In this document: positions 61,001 to 64,000 of the stretch, piece after piece | Position numbering within the stretch: position 1 is the stretch's first letter | Layout: every line of letters begins with the position of its first letter | NCBI GenBank assembly: GCA_015060005.1 | Contig: SUZI01000002.1 | Coordinates: 154,177-218,176 of the forward strand | Length of the DNA stretch: 64,000 nt | Source: Rikenellaceae bacterium | GTDB lineage: Bacteria; Bacteroidota; Bacteroidia; Bacteroidales; Rikenellaceae | Direction of reading: 5' to 3' | Translations under genes and position numbers: made by a program | Notes under the pieces: model-generated | What the model saw: the letters and a program-made list of their open reading frames with translations, nothing else | The model's database searches: none | What the model was told of the DNA's origin: nothing

Positions 61001-61182
61001 ACCTCAGCACTCCTGGCTTGAAGCGTGCTTTGGGCTTGCAGTCTATCGATTTCCAGATTTTGTGTGAGAACTTGGCTCTCTGGGATAGCGTTGAGCTCTT
61101 CGACCCTGAGCAGGCTATCTACAACGGACAGGCATATCCTATCCCACGTCGTTTCTCATTGCAGATTTATCTGAACTTCTAA
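58075..61182 (+). CDS. SusC-type TonB-dependent glycan transporter
   Basis: 1035 residues with signal peptide (MKRILFICTLLLAMVSFNAN, then AQ). CarboxypepD-regulatory-like domain at about 28-105 (NGTVVDANNEPIIGAMVYVKD). TonB-box/linker region ELDEVVVVGMGTQRKASVTGAIS and plug domain with GRVPGVITMQASGEPG, WVRGIGTFGANSGALVLIDG and the SusC/RagA signature YGSRGANGVVLVTTKRG. A complete beta-barrel follows, ending RRFSLQIYLNF. It imports oligosaccharides captured by the SusD lipoprotein, powered by TonB. Partner SusD gene starts 25 bases downstream. Adjacent alpha-mannosidases suggest a mannose-containing glycan. Confidence 0.96.
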   Translation: MKRILFICTLLLAMVSFNANAQKAESFTLNGTVVDANNEPIIGAMVYVKDKPGVGTLTDAEGNFSMKIDLYNTVGVTFLGYETVEQVITNKKNIIIVMQEGVELDEVVVVGMGTQRKASVTGAISTIDTKELEVPATNIVNTLGGRVPGVITMQASGEPGRNISEFWVRGIGTFGANSGALVLIDGLEGSLSQIDPADVEQFSVLKDAAATAVYGSRGANGVVLVTTKRGQEQKLDITFRSNYTISELRRLPNYLRATEYAEMANEAAVATGMSPLYNDIQMDIIRYGLDPDLYPDVDWQDAILRPVSFQHTQYISARGGGSIARYFASLGMSSESSAYKSMGDSKYNKGVGYNTYNYRINVDINLTKTTELYLGATGYLSVNKRPSMGQPYSRGAQSLTDWIWESQAKTTPVMYPLRYSSGELPSAGTAGNDIPPHVLLNYTGNTVENITRNLVNIGITQKLDMITEGLSAKVNGSWDGQSLFGESRYSMPSLWYARERSNTGKLMLSEQVVGTSVQYNSQAWSWRKLYFDAQLHYNRAFGHHRIGGLLFYYLESTVESGASDSMNAIAKRYQSLSGRFTYGYRDTYFVDMNFGLNGSENFQSGKQYGFFPAVAVGWSPTQYKWMKENVKWINFMKLRASYGLVGNDRISALRFPYLTIIKENNGTITGWGGQGTLTEDRVGADNLAWEKAKKFDVGLDLHLFDDRFTLTVDYFNDRREGIFQQRAQVPDYVGVITMPYGNVGSMTSWGTDGNFEYFQPIGKDFHITVRGNFTLSKNKINNWEEAEQLYPYMNKTGYPNGVQRGFISLGLFKDQQDVDMSPSQFGTVRPGDIKYKDVNGDGIITDDDQVPLFSSSGIPEFMYGFGAELNYKKWTLNVMFKGTGNNYFLYGGSDGGRFDGYMPFNNGYKGNVLTLAYDPANRWTAAEYSGNKATENPNARFPRLYYGHNVNNTKPSTFWKANARYLRLQELSLNYNLSTPGLKRALGLQSIDFQILCENLALWDSVELFDPEQAIYNGQAYPIPRRFSLQIYLNF

Positions 61183-61207
61183 GCCGAAACATCAAAACTA
61201 AGCAATT

Positions 61208-63208
61208 ATGAAAAAATTATTTATATTACCTATCGTTCTGTTCAGCCTCTCGTTTGCTGGCTGTAACTTCCTCAACGTAGACGACTACTTTGAGGACACA
61301 TTCTCGGAGGACGATATCTTCACCAGCCAGTACAACATTGAGCGTTACTTCAATGGTGCTGTTGAGGAGTTGCCACACGATGGCCGCATCTATTACTGGT
61401 GTAATGTTCCTGGTGCTACGGCTTCGGATGAGGCGGTGAGCTGCGGAACATTCAACAACGGTTTCCTCGATGTACAGTTCCCTGGAACTTTGCTTACTAC
61501 TAATAAAATCTCTTATACCGCTACCGGTGGCTGGGATTGGGACTTCAACGTATGGCCTAAATGCTATAAGATTATCCGTAAGTGTAACACTATCCTGCCT
61601 AAGATTGACGAGGTGCCCGATATGAACGCTTTCGATAAGATGGAGCTGCGTGCCAAGACTCGTTTCCTGCGTGCTTATGCCTACTATCTTATCCTCAGAA
61701 ACCAGGGCCCTGCTATCCTGTTGGGTGATCAGGTTCTGGATACCAACGAGGAGCCTTCATACTATCTGACTCAGCGTGCTACATACGACGAGTGTGTAGA
61801 TTACATCTGCTCTGAGTGGGAGGCTGCAGCAGAGGACCTTCCTTTGGAGAACCCTGTTGATATGTGGGGCAGCCCAACAAAGGGTACTGCTTTAGCTCTC
61901 ACTGCACGTCTGCGTCTGCAGGCTGCGTCGCCTCTGTTCAACGGTGGCTCGGTAGCTAAGCGTTACTTCGGTGGCTTCACTCGTAAGAGCGACGGCGTAC
62001 ACTACGTATCACAGAAGTATGATGAGCGTAAGTGGGCTTTGGCAGCCGCTGCCGCAAAGAAGGTTATCGATTTGGGTGTTTACCGTCTGCACACTGTCGA
62101 GGCTGACGACTACACATTGCCATTGCCAGCAAATGTTCCTTCGGCACAGTTCCCAGAGGGAGCAGGTGGCATCGACCCATTCCGCTCTTACTCTGAGATG
62201 TTTACAGGTGAGACACCTAACATCCAGAACAAGGAGATTATCTGGGGTACAACCCAGGGTATTACCGACCAGATTGACGTTTGCTTCCCTATCCGTTTGG
62301 GTGGCTCAAGTGCAATCTCTATCCCACAGCGTATTATCGACGCTTATCGTATGGCTGACGGTCGCGATATCAACAACTCAAGTGCTGAGTATCCTTATGA
62401 GAACCGTCCTTACGACTCGAAGTGCGTAACCGATGCTGACCAGTATCTCTCAAAGGAGTATATCCTCAAGGGTGGTACCTATAAGGCATACGCCAACCGT
62501 GAGCCACGTTTCTACGCAAGCATCGGCTTCTCGGGTGCATACTGGACTATGGAGTCTACCTCATCGGAGGATATGAAGCATAAGGTTGTTGAGTACTACA
62601 ACGGTGCTCCTCAGGGTAAGAACAACACTCAGACTATGGGCGTTTACAACCTCACAGGTTACACCTGCCGCAAGTACATCCACCCACGTGATGCACGTAC
62701 AGGTAACAACCCACGCGTTATCCAGAAGACATTCCCTATCATCCGCTATGCAGAGGTGTTGATGATTTATGCTGAGGCTTTGAACAACCTCACCAAGTCG
62801 CACACTATCGACGGTGTAACCTTCAGCCGCGACGAGATGGCTATGGCTACAGCATTCAACCAGGTACGTTACCGTGCAGGTCTGCCAGGAGCATCGGCTG
62901 AGGAGTTGGCTTCAACAGAGTCATTCAACGAGGCTATCCAGCGTGAGCGTTTGGTAGAGTTCCTCCACGAGAACCACCGTTACTACGACATCTGCCGCTG
63001 GGGTATCTTCGAGGAGTTGGAGCGTGAGCCTCTGACAGGTTTGAACATTGAGGCTGGCGAGTGGGAAGGCTTCTACGCACCAGTTATCATCTCACACCAG
63101 ACTATCCGTGAGCGTTCGTTCAACTCGAAGTATATGTTTATGCCTTTGAACCGCAGCGAGCTCCGTAAGGTGCCAAGTCTGGATCAGAACCCAGGATGGG
63201 AAAAGTAA
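61208..63208 (+). CDS. SusD-family glycan-binding lipoprotein
   Basis: 666 residues. Lipoprotein signal with Cys19 (SLSFAGCNFLNVDDYFEDTF, lipobox FAGC). RagB/SusD fold: N-terminal TPR-like helices (KMELRAKTRFLRAYAYYLIL, with the conserved ARFLRA.yY pattern), a ligand-contact region in the middle, and the typical C-terminal part IIRYAEVLMIYAEALN, FNQVRYRAGLPG, IQRERLVEFLHENHRYYDICRWG. It lids the SusC channel and binds the incoming oligosaccharide at the cell surface. Slightly longer than average for the family (about 500-600). Follows susC by 25 bases. Confidence 0.96.
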   Translation: MKKLFILPIVLFSLSFAGCNFLNVDDYFEDTFSEDDIFTSQYNIERYFNGAVEELPHDGRIYYWCNVPGATASDEAVSCGTFNNGFLDVQFPGTLLTTNKISYTATGGWDWDFNVWPKCYKIIRKCNTILPKIDEVPDMNAFDKMELRAKTRFLRAYAYYLILRNQGPAILLGDQVLDTNEEPSYYLTQRATYDECVDYICSEWEAAAEDLPLENPVDMWGSPTKGTALALTARLRLQAASPLFNGGSVAKRYFGGFTRKSDGVHYVSQKYDERKWALAAAAAKKVIDLGVYRLHTVEADDYTLPLPANVPSAQFPEGAGGIDPFRSYSEMFTGETPNIQNKEIIWGTTQGITDQIDVCFPIRLGGSSAISIPQRIIDAYRMADGRDINNSSAEYPYENRPYDSKCVTDADQYLSKEYILKGGTYKAYANREPRFYASIGFSGAYWTMESTSSEDMKHKVVEYYNGAPQGKNNTQTMGVYNLTGYTCRKYIHPRDARTGNNPRVIQKTFPIIRYAEVLMIYAEALNNLTKSHTIDGVTFSRDEMAMATAFNQVRYRAGLPGASAEELASTESFNEAIQRERLVEFLHENHRYYDICRWGIFEELEREPLTGLNIEAGEWEGFYAPVIISHQTIRERSFNSKYMFMPLNRSELRKVPSLDQNPGWEK

Positions 63209-63229
63209 TAACCCTAAATCAAACTAACG

Positions 63230-64000
63230 ATGAAAACAATAAGCAAAATCATAATCATTGCCGCCGTAGCATTTAATGCTTTATGGTTGAGCTCTTGCGA
63301 GAAGGAGTTCTACAAGGATGAGCTCTATCGTAAGGAGATTTCGATTGTCAGCGGCGATAACAACATCATCGGTCAGGAGTTTGAGTATGGTGGCGACGAG
63401 GGTCTGTTGGCTCTCTATGCAAGCGGTACTACTCCACTCGATGAGGACTGCACAATTAAGCTCACCCTCGATACCGAGGCTATTGGTAACTACAACCAGC
63501 TTAACTTCGATACTCAGTTCGACTCTTACGCTATGCAGCTGCCCGACGAGAACTACTCTGTCAAGAGCTGGGAGGTGGTGATGAAGGCTGGCGAGAACAC
63601 AGCGTTCCTGCCTATCAACGTAACTATTGATGACCTGTTGCCATTGGAGACCTACTTCATTCCGGTGCGTATCGAGAAGGTATCGGCTTATATGACCTCT
63701 CTTACAAAGTATTACGCTCTGCTGGAGGTACACCGCAAGAATGAGTTTGCAACAACTCAGCGTAGCACCTACTACACAATGAACGGTACTACTCAGTCGG
63801 GATGGTTGATTAACAACATCTTCGGTTCAGATGTTCGCCGCCAGAGCATCAACTCATCGAAGTTGGTTACTCCTATTGGAGCCAACAGCATCGGTATTAT
63901 GCCTGCTGCAAAGGTGTCGAGCGACAAGCGTACTATCCGCCAGATGAGTCTGAAGGTTACTATCGCCGAGAACGAGTGGATTAACGCTCCTGTATATGAG
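63230..64000 (+). CDS. DUF1735-type surface glycan-binding lipoprotein (3' end outside window)
   Basis: Frame open from the ATG at 63230 to the window end (257 codons). Lipoprotein signal with Cys23 (NALWLSSCEKEFYKDEL). The following region (LLALYASGTTPLDEDCTIKLTLD, LPDENYSVKSWEVVMKAGENTAFLPINVTIDDL, ETYFIPVRIEKVS; quoted in part) matches the DUF1735 N-terminal beta-sandwich common in proteins encoded just after SusD (BT_3986/3987-like). In the thetaiotaomicron mannan loci such proteins are surface glycan-binding or endo-glycosidase partners (some carry GH18 domains). The C-terminal domain is beyond the window, so binding protein versus enzyme cannot be decided. 21 bases after susD. Confidence 0.8.
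   Translation, partial: MKTISKIIIIAAVAFNALWLSSCEKEFYKDELYRKEISIVSGDNNIIGQEFEYGGDEGLLALYASGTTPLDEDCTIKLTLDTEAIGNYNQLNFDTQFDSYAMQLPDENYSVKSWEVVMKAGENTAFLPINVTIDDLLPLETYFIPVRIEKVSAYMTSLTKYYALLEVHRKNEFATTQRSTYYTMNGTTQSGWLINNIFGSDVRRQSINSSKLVTPIGANSIGIMPAAKVSSDKRTIRQMSLKVTIAENEWINAPVYE

Noticed and set aside
1..64000. Insertion sequences, prophage, integrase, tRNA or rRNA genes
   Set aside because: No transposase, integrase or phage protein was found among the frames, and no tRNA cloverleaf or rRNA segment was recognised in the intergenic regions by eye. A tRNAscan or Infernal run could still reveal small RNAs.

Overview
The window is a 64 kb stretch of a chromosome from the order Bacteroidales. 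The evidence is a SusC/SusD pair, GH92 and GH38 glycosidases, many secreted lipoproteins, families confined to Bacteroidetes (DUF5606, DUF6377, DUF47), no clear Shine-Dalgarno sequences, and several exact matches to the Bacteroidetes promoter (TTTG, 19-20 bases, TAnnTTTG). The content looks like a gut-associated member near Alistipes/Rikenellaceae, but family cannot be fixed from this window. No rRNA, tRNA, insertion sequence, prophage or CRISPR array was found.

Layout. 1-3.7 kb: a TPR protein cut by the left edge and two lipoproteins, one built of YD-like repeats. 3.9-7.0 kb: an unknown protein with a sugar-kinase-like phosphotransferase, then an oxidative-stress trio (desulfoferrodoxin, ferritin, thioredoxin). 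7.4-12.8 kb: a TonB-dependent receptor paired with an OB-fold-repeat lipoprotein instead of a SusD. 13.1-16.0 kb: gadB-gadC glutamate acid resistance. 16.2-23.1 kb: a second YD-repeat lipoprotein, an XRE regulator, an OmpA-family protein with a coiled coil and a 1382-residue coiled-coil lipoprotein. 23.3-33.2 kb: queD, polA, a low-complexity lipoprotein with a FadL-like porin, proS and a plug/TonB-C miniature protein, separated by intergenic repeats. 33.3-40.7 kb: a YeiH-type exporter, a GH92 mannosidase, an unknown membrane protein and a DASS transporter. 40.8-45.8 kb: a predicted phosphate/polyphosphate operon. 46.3-51.4 kb: murA, tdk, an MscS channel, DUF5606 and a DUF6377 regulator. 51.6-64 kb: a mannose-glycan utilisation locus (GH38, GH92, NHL lipoprotein, SusC, SusD, DUF1735-like lipoprotein) cut by the right edge.

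The most unusual locus is at 40,846-45,781 on the minus strand. A DUF47 (PhoU-like) gene is followed three bases later by a protein whose membrane half resembles a degenerate PiT phosphate permease and whose C-terminal half is a coiled coil plus LuxR-like helix-turn-helix. An OprO/P-type porin, a divergent triphosphate-tunnel-like protein and a CYTH protein follow, then a terminator. I read this as a phosphate-sensing transcription factor evolved from a transporter, controlling acquisition and hydrolysis of polyphosphate. That is inference from motifs and gene order.

The second theme is intergenic DNA: a REP-like palindrome family whose inner stem covaries, arrays of 10-bp tandem repeats with a shared consensus, and TTTTGAA heptamers. 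They recur in the same order upstream of polA, proS and the plug/TonB-C gene.
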